Shown: piece after piece, positions 32,264 through 40,898 of the stretch | Numbering within the stretch: position 1 is the first letter of the stretch | Layout of the letters: every line of letters begins with the position of its first letter | NCBI GenBank assembly: GCA_903928915.1 | Contig: CAIYSL010000033.1 | Coordinates: 1-64,000 of the forward strand | Length of the DNA: 64,000 nt | Direction of reading: 5' to 3' | Source of the DNA: an uncultured Syntrophobacterales bacterium | GTDB lineage: Bacteria > Desulfobacterota > Syntrophia > Syntrophales > UBA5619 | The notes under the pieces: model-generated | Seen by the model: only the letters and a program-made list of their open reading frames with translations | Told to the model about the DNA's origin: nothing | The model's database searches: none | Made by a program: the position numbers and the translations under genes

Positions 32264-34524
32264 CCCGTCACCTCGTCAGCCCGGCTACCACGGGGTTCCG
32301 AACCTTTTCTGACCCGGCAGAGAAGCCCCCGCATGGGTACGGAACCGATCCCCTCGCTGAAGTGCTTCCAGGAGGTGACCCGGTTGATGTTGGCCCGACC
32401 CCACCAGCCCGGCATGGCCTGGACCACGTCGGGGTGGATTCCCAGCGTGAAGGCGGCATACAACTCGGCGCTTCCCGTCTGCGTCTCTACGACGACCGGG
32501 TCCCCTGCGGCGATCCCCAGCCGGCCCGCCGTATCGGGATGGATCAGCAGGCCCGGCCGGGGGGCTATTTCCCGAAGCAGCGGATTCTCCCGGTTTTCCG
32601 TATGGCGATACACCGACTGCCGCCAGCCCGTGGTCAGGATCAGGGGGTACTCCGGCGTCGGTTTCGCGGCGGCCGCGGGGCCCGCGTCCGGCTCGGTGTA
32701 CGCGGGCAGGGGGGCGCACCGGTTCTGTTCCAGGAGCGAGGAGTAGAGCTCCACCTTGCCCGACGGGGTGTTGAACCCCTTCTTTTCATACAGGCGGTAG
32801 ACGAAAGGGGCGTGGATCCGTTTTCTTGCCTTGAACTCCGCGAAGGTCATTCCTGCGGGTTTGATCAGCTCATCGTACAGTTCTGCCGCATCGTTCCAGA
32901 AATGTTCCCCCACCCCGAGTTTCCGGGCGAGCTGACAGCAGATGTCCACGTCGGAGCGCGCCTCGCCTACTTCCGCGGCCTTCTGCTGGGCGATCGTGGT
33001 GGTCGGGCAGACCTGGAAGGAGGAGATCAGGTTGTCCCGCTCCAGCCAGGACGAGGCGGGCAGCACGATGTCGGCGAGCTCCGCCGTCGGGGTCATGAAG
33101 AGGTCGCAGACCGCGAGGAATTCGAGCCGGGCCATCGCCTCCTCGACCCGGGGGGTGTTGGAATAGCTGACCACGGCGTTGCTCCCGAAGATCAGCGCCG
33201 CTTTGACCGGGTAGGGGTCGTCCGTGGCGATCGTCTCCCAGAGCGTCGGCATGTGCGCCGTCGGAACGGGACAGAGCTTGTCGCAGAGGAGCGGGAACCG
33301 GTCGAATCCCCTGCGCAGGGGGATCTTGTCCGCGGGCAGCAGGTCGTACCCGATGAAGGCGTGGCTGTTCTGGCTGGTCTCCCCGCGCTGCGAGACCGTG
33401 ACGTTTCCCCCGGGGATGCCGATGTTTCCCGTTACCGCGGCCAGGAGCGAAACCGCCCGGCAGGCCTGGAGGGAATCGTGGACCATGTCCAGCGATACGC
33501 AGCGGTAGATCGCCGCGGGTTTGGTATCGGCGTACAGCCGTGCCGCTTTTCCGATGAGTGCGGCGGGTACCCGCGTGACAGCCTCCCCCCACTCGGAGGT
33601 GTACGTCCCCACGTGCTCCCGCAGCCGGTCGAACCCGGTGGTCCACTTCCCGACGAAATCCCCGTCGTACAGCCCTTCGCGGATGATGACGTGGAGCATG
33701 GCCAGCGCCAGGGCGGTATCGGTCCCCGGCCGCAGCTGGAGCCAGAGGTCCGCCTTGGCGGCGGTCTCCGAGAGAAAGGGGTCGACGACGATCAGCCCCG
33801 CCCCCCGCTGCCGGGCGTCCATGATCTGGCTGGCGAAGGTGGGCCAGGTGGCGGCGGGGTTGGTCCCCCAGACCAGCGTGCAGCGCGTGTTCTCGAAGTC
33901 CGGGACCTCGGTGTAGGTGGCCCCGAAGGTCACCGTATTGTCCACCAGACGCGGCCAGAGGCACTGGGCCCAGCCGGCGGCGCCGTGGTTGACCGCCCCG
34001 AAGGCGTTGGCCAGGCGGCTGTAGACCCGGGACCACCCCCGGATCGTGCCCTGGAGGAAGGCGACCCCCTGGGGGCCGTACGCCTCCCGGTGCCGGAGCA
34101 GCTGCTGGGCGATGGTGTCCAGCGCCTCGTCCCAGGAAATCCGCTCCCACTTCCCTTCCCCCCGCTTCCCCGCCCGTTTCAGCGGATGGCGGAGGCGGCC
34201 GGAGTTGTCGACCAGGTCCCGGGAGGCGAGCCCCTTGGTGCACAACAGCCCCCGGGTGACCGGGGAGTCCGGGTCTCCCTCCACCCGAAGGACCCTCCCG
34301 GTCGCCGTATCGACGAAGACCAGTACCTCGCAGCACATGTTGCAGGAGTAGCAGGCGGACCGAACGATCCGTTCGCCCGGCCTGCTCGTTGAGCGCCCCC
34401 GCGGTGTCGCAGCGGGCGGCGGCCCGCCTTCCGGATCGCCGCCGGACACGGCGGCGTGGCGATGGGCGGGGTTGAGCTGCTCACCGAGCAGTCTCAGGGC
34501 AAATTGGCGTCTCTGTTCACTCAT
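32260..34524 (-). CDS. Molybdopterin (DMSO reductase family) oxidoreductase, catalytic subunit
   Basis: The 754-residue protein has an N-terminal 4Fe-4S motif CYSCNMCC with a further Cys in LLCTKG, then the bis-MGD domains (FGAVNHGAAGWAQCLWP, WGTNPAATWP, the ITG-like VTGNIGIPGGNV) and a molydopterin-binding C-terminal beta barrel (ILTTGWRQSVYRH, GLLIHPDTAGRLGI). The Cys in GWAQCLWP is a candidate Mo/W ligand. The start ATG 34524 is the only good one near the family N-terminus but has a weak ribosome site; TTG 34575 is less likely. No Tat signal. The family includes reductases, dehydrogenases and acetylene-hydratase-like enzymes. The substrate is unknown, but its operon partners point to a carboxylate pathway. 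Confidence 0.88.
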   Translation of the reverse strand: MSEQRRQFALRLLGEQLNPAHRHAAVSGGDPEGGPPPAATPRGRSTSRPGERIVRSACYSCNMCCEVLVFVDTATGRVLRVEGDPDSPVTRGLLCTKGLASRDLVDNSGRLRHPLKRAGKRGEGKWERISWDEALDTIAQQLLRHREAYGPQGVAFLQGTIRGWSRVYSRLANAFGAVNHGAAGWAQCLWPRLVDNTVTFGATYTEVPDFENTRCTLVWGTNPAATWPTFASQIMDARQRGAGLIVVDPFLSETAAKADLWLQLRPGTDTALALAMLHVIIREGLYDGDFVGKWTTGFDRLREHVGTYTSEWGEAVTRVPAALIGKAARLYADTKPAAIYRCVSLDMVHDSLQACRAVSLLAAVTGNIGIPGGNVTVSQRGETSQNSHAFIGYDLLPADKIPLRRGFDRFPLLCDKLCPVPTAHMPTLWETIATDDPYPVKAALIFGSNAVVSYSNTPRVEEAMARLEFLAVCDLFMTPTAELADIVLPASSWLERDNLISSFQVCPTTTIAQQKAAEVGEARSDVDICCQLARKLGVGEHFWNDAAELYDELIKPAGMTFAEFKARKRIHAPFVYRLYEKKGFNTPSGKVELYSSLLEQNRCAPLPAYTEPDAGPAAAAKPTPEYPLILTTGWRQSVYRHTENRENPLLREIAPRPGLLIHPDTAGRLGIAAGDPVVVETQTGSAELYAAFTLGIHPDVVQAMPGWWGRANINRVTSWKHFSEGIGSVPMRGLLCRVRKGSEPRGSRADEVTG

Positions 34525-34592
34525 CCTATCGTTCCAATTGCGTCGGTCCGGGGAGAGGGCGTTTCCCTTTCGCAAGGCGGAGTCCCGGGCGG

Positions 34593-36146
34593 CTACGGTT
34601 TATCCTGGGATGCCTCCATTTCCCGCTTCAGCGTCTCCAGCCCCCGGCTCAGCCTCCCCTTCCTGAGTTCGGAATAGACGGCCGTCCCCAGCACGACCGC
34701 GGACAACCCGAGCAGAACCGCGGCAATGGTGCTCCCGATGAAGATGCCGAACGACCCTTCCGACATGATCAGCGACTGCCGGGCCGATGTCTCCAGGATC
34801 GGCCCCAGGATGAACCCCAGGATCAGCGGGGCCAGGTCGAAGTTCAACCGCCTGAGGAGGTACCCCATGAACCCGAAGACGAACAGCGCCCCCACGTCGA
34901 ACACGCTGTTGCTGACGCTGTACGTGCCGATGATGCAGAAGAAGATGATCAGCGGGTACAGGATCGACTTGGGGATCTTCAGGAGCCGGACCCAGATCCC
35001 GATCAGCGGAAGATTCAGCGCCAAAAGCAGGATGTTTCCCACGTACATCGAGGCCACAACCCCCCAGAAGACCCCGGGGTGTTCTTTGATCAGGAAGGGG
35101 CCCGGAACGATGCCGTGGATCTTGAGGGCCCCGAGCGTCAGGGCCATGACGGCGTTGCCGGGGATCCCCAGGGTCAGAAGCGGGATGAAGGCGCCCTGCG
35201 CCGCGCCGTTGTTGGCCGCCTCCGGCCCGGCCACCCCTTCGATCGCCCCCTGCCCGAATTGCTCCGGATGCCGGGATATCCGCTTCTCGATGGCGTAGGA
35301 CCCGAAGGAGGCGATGATCCCGGTCCCGCCCGGAAGCAGGCCGATCAGAAACCCCAGCAGGGACCCTCTGCCGATCGGACCCGCGCTCCGCTTCCAGTCC
35401 CGGCGGTCGGGCAGGAGATCCCAGAACCGGGGCGTCGGCCGCACCGTAAGAGCCCCCTCCCCGTGTCTCATGTTCTCCAGGGAAAGCAGGACTTCGCTGA
35501 TCCCGAACAACCCCATGATCAACGGGACCAGGTCCAGCCCCGATTGGAGATCCACGCTGCCGAAGGTGAACCGGGGAATCGCGGTGATCGCCTCCTGTCC
35601 CACGGTGGCCAACAGCAGACCCAGGACCACCATCATCAGGGAACGGGTCATGGAGCCGCTGGAGAGGAAGGCGACGAGGGTGAAGGCGAGAAAGACGAGG
35701 GCAAAGATCTCGGGAGGGCCGAATCTCAGCGCGAACTCGGCCAGCGGCGGCGCGAGCAGCATCAACCCGACGATCCCGACGGTGCCGGCGATGAACGAGG
35801 CGAAGGCGGAGATGCCGAGCGCGGCCCCGGCCCGGCCCTGCTGCGTCATCTGGTACCCGTCCAGGCAGGTGATGACCGAGGCGGCCTCCCCGGGGATGTT
35901 GACGAGGATGGAGGTGGTGGACCCCCCGTACTGGGTGCCGTAATAGATCCCCGCGATCATGATCACGGCCGATGCGGCGTCCATGTGGAAGGTAAGCGGG
36001 ATCAGCAGGGCAACGGCCCCGGCGGGGCCGATCCCCGGCAGCACCCCCATGGCCGTCCCCACGAGGACGCCGAAAAAACAGGCCAGGAGCTTGGTGGGCT
36101 CCAGGCAGACCGCAAACCCCGTGATCATTCCCTGCAGGATGTCCAT
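34593..36146 (-). CDS. tctA: Tripartite tricarboxylate transporter large subunit, TctA family
   Basis: This 517-residue inner-membrane protein has about twelve helices. TctA motifs include AMGVLPGIGPAGAVALLIPLTF, GIYYGTQYGGSTTSILVN, PGEAASVITCLDGYQM, and the second repeat GLLPGGTGIIASFGSYAIEKR. Start ATG 36146 has GGGGGAGGG about ten bases upstream. It forms the channel with TctB, fed by TctC. The substrate class for these systems is usually a di- or tricarboxylate; aromatic and sulfonated acids are also known. Confidence 0.94.
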   Translation of the reverse strand: MDILQGMITGFAVCLEPTKLLACFFGVLVGTAMGVLPGIGPAGAVALLIPLTFHMDAASAVIMIAGIYYGTQYGGSTTSILVNIPGEAASVITCLDGYQMTQQGRAGAALGISAFASFIAGTVGIVGLMLLAPPLAEFALRFGPPEIFALVFLAFTLVAFLSSGSMTRSLMMVVLGLLLATVGQEAITAIPRFTFGSVDLQSGLDLVPLIMGLFGISEVLLSLENMRHGEGALTVRPTPRFWDLLPDRRDWKRSAGPIGRGSLLGFLIGLLPGGTGIIASFGSYAIEKRISRHPEQFGQGAIEGVAGPEAANNGAAQGAFIPLLTLGIPGNAVMALTLGALKIHGIVPGPFLIKEHPGVFWGVVASMYVGNILLLALNLPLIGIWVRLLKIPKSILYPLIIFFCIIGTYSVSNSVFDVGALFVFGFMGYLLRRLNFDLAPLILGFILGPILETSARQSLIMSEGSFGIFIGSTIAAVLLGLSAVVLGTAVYSELRKGRLSRGLETLKREMEASQDKP

Positions 36147-36171
36147 GCGGTGCAACCCTCCCCCGAAGCCT

Positions 36172-36672
36172 TCAGATTCCCAGAAACCCTGCCGGGAACG
36201 GGATGAACAGAAGCCTGTGAAACAGAAGATAGGTGACCCCTACGGTGATCAGCGCCACGAGCAGGGGCCGTTTGAACCCCTTCTCTCCGGACATCTTCAG
36301 GAGGAAGGCCATCAACAGAAACGTGTCGATGTAGAATCCGAGGACCCTGACGAGGGCGAGGTAAACGATCAGCCCGGCGAAGATGGCGATGATCCCCCGC
36401 CCCTTCTGCCAGTCGTCCCAGAAGGCCGCCGCCTTCTTCTGCGCGTCGGGGACGAGGAAGGCGATGACCGACAGGACGGCGAGTGTCAGTCCGAGGACAA
36501 AGGGGAGGAACCCCGGCCCCGGCTCGCGAACATCGTCGAGCTTGAGCCGCACCGATTCGATCATGACCAGGCATGAGAAAACCAGAAAGACCGTGCTTAC
36601 GATGCGATCATTACGCTGTTTGATGGCCTCCTCCTCATCTTCCCGGCGAAATCCGGCGCTGCGGCCGCTCAC
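36172..36672 (-). CDS. tctB: Tripartite tricarboxylate transporter small subunit, TctB family
   Basis: This small membrane protein has four hydrophobic segments (RIVSTVFLVFSCLVMIES, PGFLPFVLGLTLAVLSVIA, GIIAIFAGLIVYLALV, LLVALITVGVTYLLF). The start is unclear. GTG 36672 gives 166 residues but has no ribosome site. An ATC codon at 36624 gives 150 residues, matches the family N-terminus (KQRNDRIV...) and has an ideal GAGGAGGAGG just upstream. TctC ends 43 bases before the GTG, and the tctA start comes 25 bases after this gene. Confidence 0.85.
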   Translation of the reverse strand: MSGRSAGFRREDEEEAIKQRNDRIVSTVFLVFSCLVMIESVRLKLDDVREPGPGFLPFVLGLTLAVLSVIAFLVPDAQKKAAAFWDDWQKGRGIIAIFAGLIVYLALVRVLGFYIDTFLLMAFLLKMSGEKGFKRPLLVALITVGVTYLLFHRLLFIPFPAGFLGI

Positions 36673-36715
36673 GCGGGGCGCCCGCAGCGCCGAAGATTCC
36701 TTTCGCTGACCCGGG

Positions 36716-37702
36716 TCACTTCTTCGGGGCAGCCAACAGCCCCATGGCTTCCACCAGGGCGCGGGTTTCGGCGGCATGGGGGACCAGCCATTTGGCAAAA
36801 TCCTTGTGGTTCAGGTAGGTCGTGACGTTTCCCATTTCTTTCCAGGCGCTGACCACCTCGGGACTCTTCAGGGCCTTTTCGATCGCCCGGTCCAGCTTGG
36901 CGACGATCGCTTCCGGGACCCCCTTGGGGGCGATGAACCCGACCCAGTTTCCCGTGTCCAGGTTCACGCCCAATTCCTTCATGGTCGGCACGTTGGGGTA
37001 CAGATAGTGCCGCTCCTGCATGGCCACGGCGAGGATCCTCATTTTGCCTGCCTTGACCATGGGGTGCACGTCCCCGACGGGGATGCAGGTCGCCTCGATA
37101 TGCCCCCCCGCCACGGCGGTGATCGCCGGCGCGTACCCGTTGAAGGGGACGTGGGTCTGCTTGATGCCGGTCATCCGGTCGAAGGCCTCGCCGAAGATGT
37201 GGGCGGACGCCCCCTTCCCGGAATTTGAGCTGCGGACCTTCCCGGGGTTGGCCTTGGCGTAGCTGATGAATTCGGCCAGGGTCTTGGCCGGAAAGCTGGC
37301 GTTCACGGTCAGCGTGGCCGGGGAGTACATCACCTTCGCCACGGGCACGACGTTGGCCAGGCTGGGGGGGTTGGGAGCGGTGAAGTTGGTCAAGGTCTGG
37401 GAGTAGGAATAGGTGCCGATCGTGTAGCCGTCCGGTGCGGCGCGCTCCATCTCCAGGGTTCCGACCACGCCGGCGGCGCCGGGGCGGTTGACGATGACGA
37501 CGGGCTGCTTGAGTTCTTCGGACATGGTCTTCAGGAGGGACCGCGGCGTCACGTCGCTCGCGCCGCCGGGGGGCCAGGGGACGATCAGGGTGATCGGCTT
37601 CTCCGGGTATTCGGCCCGGACGACGCCACCGGTCAATACCGAGGACACGACTGCAAAGACGATGAGACCAACGACAAGCTGATGGCTTTTTCTGAGATAC
37701 AT
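36716..37702 (-). CDS. tctC: Tripartite tricarboxylate transporter solute-binding protein, TctC/Bug family
   Basis: This 328-residue periplasmic receptor has a signal peptide (about 1-29, ending GVVRAEYP). The Bug-family pattern is YPEKPITLIVPWPPGGASDVTPR, VVNRPGAAG, APDGYTIGTYS, and ITAVAGGHIEA. The ATG follows AAGGAGGAGGAA. It captures a carboxylate in the periplasm for TctAB. It is the first transporter gene in the - array, following the hydroxyacid dehydrogenase gene by 139 bases. Confidence 0.94.
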   Translation of the reverse strand: MYLRKSHQLVVGLIVFAVVSSVLTGGVVRAEYPEKPITLIVPWPPGGASDVTPRSLLKTMSEELKQPVVIVNRPGAAGVVGTLEMERAAPDGYTIGTYSYSQTLTNFTAPNPPSLANVVPVAKVMYSPATLTVNASFPAKTLAEFISYAKANPGKVRSSNSGKGASAHIFGEAFDRMTGIKQTHVPFNGYAPAITAVAGGHIEATCIPVGDVHPMVKAGKMRILAVAMQERHYLYPNVPTMKELGVNLDTGNWVGFIAPKGVPEAIVAKLDRAIEKALKSPEVVSAWKEMGNVTTYLNHKDFAKWLVPHAAETRALVEAMGLLAAPKK

Positions 37703-37841
37703 TTCCTCCTCCTTTCGGATAAACGCAACGCATCCGGGATTACCGCCCGACGCCGTCACCCTGCACTCCCGCCTTCGCGCAGCGGTTGCGCCCGGGCTCC
37801 CCTCCCCGGCACACCGGCCGCCCGAGGATACCCCCCTCCTC

Positions 37842-38819
37842 TTACCCGCGTTTCCTGTCCAGCACCTCGCGGTTCACCAGGTTCTTCGGCACTTCCCCCT
37901 TCAGGACGCGGATCGCATCCTGGGCGATGGTGATGGCGGTCCGGACGCGGGACTCCCGGGTTCCGCCCGCCAGGTGGGGGGAGAGGACCACATTCCCGAA
38001 GGTGAGCAGCTCGCTTCCGGCATCCGGGGGTTCGCTGTCGTAAACATCCGTGGCGTAGCCGCCGATCAGCCCTTCGCGCAGCGCCTCGATCAGCGCCTGC
38101 TCGTTGACGACCTTGCCGCGGGACTGGTTGACCAGCATAACCGTCCGCTTCATCGCCTCGAACTGCGGCCGGGCCAGCAGATCGCGCGTCTCCTCCGTCA
38201 ACGGGGTGTGGAGGCTGATGCTGTCGGCCTCGTGCAACAGCACGTCGAAAGGGACGTACTCGACCCCCAGGGACTCTTCCACCTCCCGGTCGCGGGTGCG
38301 CTTATGGTAGATGACCCGCATGCCGAAGGCCTTCAGACGTGCGGCCACCCGGCTGCCGATCCGCCCCATCCCGACCAGGCCGTGGGTCTTGCCGAACAGT
38401 TCCGTGTTGATGCGGATCAGGTCGAGCCGGTCATGCCAGCGCTGCTCCCGGACCGCCCGGTCGCAGCGGGGGATGTTCCGGGCCAGGGACAGCAGGAGTG
38501 TGACCGTAAACTCCGCGACCGTGTCCGAGGTTACGTCCGGGACGTTGGCCACCATGACCCCGTGTTCCGTCGCCGCCTGGCGGTCGACGCTGTCGACCCC
38601 CACCCCCATCCGTCCGATGTGCTTCAGCCGCGGCGCCGCCTCGATGACCCGCCGGGGCACGGGCGGGTTGATCCCGACAATCAGAGAGTCGGCGTCACGG
38701 ACCGCCGCCAGCAGCGTCTCCTCCGAGCCGTCCCCGGGAATGACCACCTCGGCAAACTCGCGGAGCAGCGAGATCCCTTCCTCAACCATTTCCACCTTAT
38801 GCGCGATAACGACCTTCAT
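37842..38819 (-). CDS. D-2-hydroxyacid dehydrogenase, phosphoglycerate-dehydrogenase-like
   Basis: The 325 residues have an NAD motif HGLVGMGRIGSRVAARLK, catalytic Arg in VNQSRGKVVNE, and active-site His in VVLSPHLAGGT. ATG 38819 is preceded by GGAGGGGGA. It is the counterpart of the dehydrogenase at 26.8 kb in the facing array and should interconvert a 2-oxo and 2-hydroxy acid. It sits between the cupin and tctC genes. Confidence 0.9.
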   Translation of the reverse strand: MKVVIAHKVEMVEEGISLLREFAEVVIPGDGSEETLLAAVRDADSLIVGINPPVPRRVIEAAPRLKHIGRMGVGVDSVDRQAATEHGVMVANVPDVTSDTVAEFTVTLLLSLARNIPRCDRAVREQRWHDRLDLIRINTELFGKTHGLVGMGRIGSRVAARLKAFGMRVIYHKRTRDREVEESLGVEYVPFDVLLHEADSISLHTPLTEETRDLLARPQFEAMKRTVMLVNQSRGKVVNEQALIEALREGLIGGYATDVYDSEPPDAGSELLTFGNVVLSPHLAGGTRESRVRTAITIAQDAIRVLKGEVPKNLVNREVLDRKRG

Positions 38820-38915
38820 CGAATCTCCCCCTCCGCAAGGCTCAGCCTCCGGCATTCACTGCATTTCCTGCACCCGGCAGATCTTGTTTCTCGGTATGGG
38901 CCTGTCCCGGCGGTC

Positions 38916-39362
38916 TTACCAGCCCGTTGCCGCGCCGCCCTCCGTGGCGATCAGGATAAAGGCGATTACGCACGGTTCGGTGCCCCGGTTGACCCAGTTA
39001 TGCATGGTACCCCGCTGGACGACCACGTCGCCGGCCTTGAGATGGACCTCCCCCTCGTCGAGCTGCATATCGATCTCGCCGGAAAGGACGATCCCGTAAT
39101 CCAGGGAGTCGGTTCGGTGCCAGCGCTGTGCGACCCCGGGGTCGTACCGGCAGAAGCGGAAGACGGAACCGTTGGCCAGGGTGGTGCCGAATTCCCACGT
39201 GGCCGGATCGTCTTCCGTCAGACGAACCGGCAGGCTGTCCGTGGCCCACAGGTCCACCTTCTCGAACCGGTCCCGGCCGGGCTTGCCGGCGATTGCGGTA
39301 TCCCATTTGACGACGCTCTTGCCGTCCTTGTCATGGCCCGTCACCACTCTCCTTGCGTTCAT
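38916..39362 (-). CDS. Cupin-domain protein with C-terminal barrel
   Basis: The 148 residues have a unique N-terminal half (VKWDTAIAGKPGRDRFEKVDLW..., about 1-70) and a single cupin barrel (about 75-140) with RWHRTDSLDYGIVLSGE and KAGDVVVQRGTMHNWVNRG. Two His and a Glu-like residue are visible, but motif 1 is less complete than in the 23.5 kb cupin. ATG 39362 has GAGGAG ten bases upstream; ATG 39392 is also possible. It lies 88 bases downstream of the HMGL-like gene in the - array. Confidence 0.82.
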   Translation of the reverse strand: MNARRVVTGHDKDGKSVVKWDTAIAGKPGRDRFEKVDLWATDSLPVRLTEDDPATWEFGTTLANGSVFRFCRYDPGVAQRWHRTDSLDYGIVLSGEIDMQLDEGEVHLKAGDVVVQRGTMHNWVNRGTEPCVIAFILIATEGGAATGW

Positions 39363-39450
39363 CGTCTTCAGGCTCCTCTGTTGCTCTGCCATCCTGCGAG
39401 CGCATCGACCGTTCGGCAAGGTCTGGCAGCCGGTCGGATTATTCCGAAAC

Positions 39451-40650
39451 CTAGGGTTTGATGATCTCCCGAACCTCCGCGGGGCTCAGCAGCCCCTTCT
39501 TCTCGGTGCCCTTCTCCTTTACCATCTTCAAGAGTTCCGTGACGCGCTCGTCGCCGACGTCCTTGATGCCCATCTTCTCGAGCATGTAGGTGATGGAGGC
39601 CTTGCCGCTCTTCTTGCCGAGGACGATCTCGGCCTCCCGTCCGGTGAACCGGGGGGCAGTGGCGAACATGGCCAGCGGCTTGGTCATCACCAGGTCGATG
39701 CCGATTCCCGATTCACGGATGTAATTGCCTCTGCCGACGACGGGCTTGTTGTTGGCCAGGTTCATCCCGGAGAGGCCGGAGACCAGCTCGGACAGCTCGA
39801 TCAGTTTGTCGAACCGGTAGGGCTTGTTCATCCCCAACAGGATGTGGAGCCCGACCATCAGCTCCTCGAGGGCGGCGTTTCCGGTCCGCTCGCCCAGGCC
39901 GTTCACGCAGGAGTGGACCACCTCCGCGCCGGCCGCGACCGCGGCCAGTTCCGTGGCCACCCCCATACCGAAATCGTTGTGCGTATGGATCTCGATGGGA
40001 AGTCCGGTGAGTTTCTTCACCTTCCGTACCAGATACTTGACCGCTTCCGGCAGGGCGCACCCCATCGTATCGATGACCCCGATCGAATCCGGCGGGGCAT
40101 CGTTCATCAGCCCGGTCAGGAGGTTCGTCAAGTCCTCCTCTCGGGCGCGGGTCGTGTCGTAGGGGAAATAGACGGTATGGAGATTCCGCTTCTTTGCGTG
40201 GTTGATGCAATCGACGCTCTTGCGCAGCACATCTTCCCAGGTCCACTTGAACTGATAGGCCAGCTTCGGATAGCCGATCGGGATTTCGATGACCACCCCG
40301 TGGCAGCCGCATTCGACGGCCTTGTCGATGTCGACCGCCATGGCCCGCGCAAAGGCGTAGATCTTGGCGTTGAGGCCGAGCCGGGTGATCTCCTTGATCG
40401 CCGCAAAATCCTCGTCCGAGACTGCCGGCATCCCCGCCTCGATCCGTTCGATCCCTACCTCGTCCAGCTTCTGCGCAATCCTGACCTTATCGTCCTTCCG
40501 GAAGACCACCCCGGGGGTCTGCTCACCATCCCTGAGCGTGGCATCATGAATTTCCACCTTTTTCGGCAGGTCCAATCCGGTGCGAACCTCGTCGACGAAA
40601 TTATACGGGCTCACCCACCACATCTCTTCCTGAATATGCCGATTTTCCAT
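39451..40650 (-). CDS. HMGL/LeuA-superfamily (DRE-TIM) lyase or Claisen synthase, paralogue 1
   Basis: The 399-residue TIM-barrel metalloenzyme carries the superfamily signature HDATLRDGEQTPGV (catalytic Arg, metal Asp) and the metal motif HTHNDFGMGVA, with NGLGERTGNAALEE as the third hallmark. It resembles isopropylmalate/homocitrate synthases but lacks the C-terminal regulatory domain of LeuA. An N-terminal WWVSPYNFVDEV segment is shared with the paralogue at 60.8 kb. It condenses or cleaves a 2-oxoacid with an acyl-CoA. It is the first gene of the - array, 140 bases after its promoter. ATG 40650 is preferred over GTG 40656. Confidence 0.88.
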   Translation of the reverse strand: MENRHIQEEMWWVSPYNFVDEVRTGLDLPKKVEIHDATLRDGEQTPGVVFRKDDKVRIAQKLDEVGIERIEAGMPAVSDEDFAAIKEITRLGLNAKIYAFARAMAVDIDKAVECGCHGVVIEIPIGYPKLAYQFKWTWEDVLRKSVDCINHAKKRNLHTVYFPYDTTRAREEDLTNLLTGLMNDAPPDSIGVIDTMGCALPEAVKYLVRKVKKLTGLPIEIHTHNDFGMGVATELAAVAAGAEVVHSCVNGLGERTGNAALEELMVGLHILLGMNKPYRFDKLIELSELVSGLSGMNLANNKPVVGRGNYIRESGIGIDLVMTKPLAMFATAPRFTGREAEIVLGKKSGKASITYMLEKMGIKDVGDERVTELLKMVKEKGTEKKGLLSPAEVREIIKP

Positions 40651-40799
40651 AGCCACCCCTTTCCTATTTTGGTCAAGTCCCGGCCGCTACGCGCCGGTTG
40701 TTGTGTACGGCTCTTTCCCTGCGGAGAACCACCCCGTCCCCGTGAACGAGCTATTTCATTAAAAGGATTATGCTATCCGATTGTTCTGTATTTGTTCCT

Positions 40800-40828
40800 T
40801 TTATATCATATAGAATATATTACTGCAA
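40800..40828 (-). promoter_or_regulatory. Promoter and AT-rich control region of the - array
   Basis: On the - strand TTGCAG (40828-40823), a 17-base spacer, TATAAA (40805-40800). The region 40757-40833 is unusually AT-rich for this window. It contains the direct repeat GAACA-N6-GAACA just past the predicted start (around 40780-40796) and a near-palindrome of TATAT arms in the spacer, either of which could be an operator for the GntR regulator. Confidence 0.65.
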
Positions 40829-40898
40829 GAATTTTCCTGCCCCCCTACGTTCACGGCCCGAACTCCGGGAGAACAAGACCGGTGCCCCCTAATGCGCC

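Noticed and set aside
39451-40650. Assigning the HMGL-like genes as homocitrate synthase or Re-citrate synthase
   Set aside because: The barrel motifs are common to the whole superfamily, and I see no residue pattern that fixes the substrate. A specific name would be a guess.
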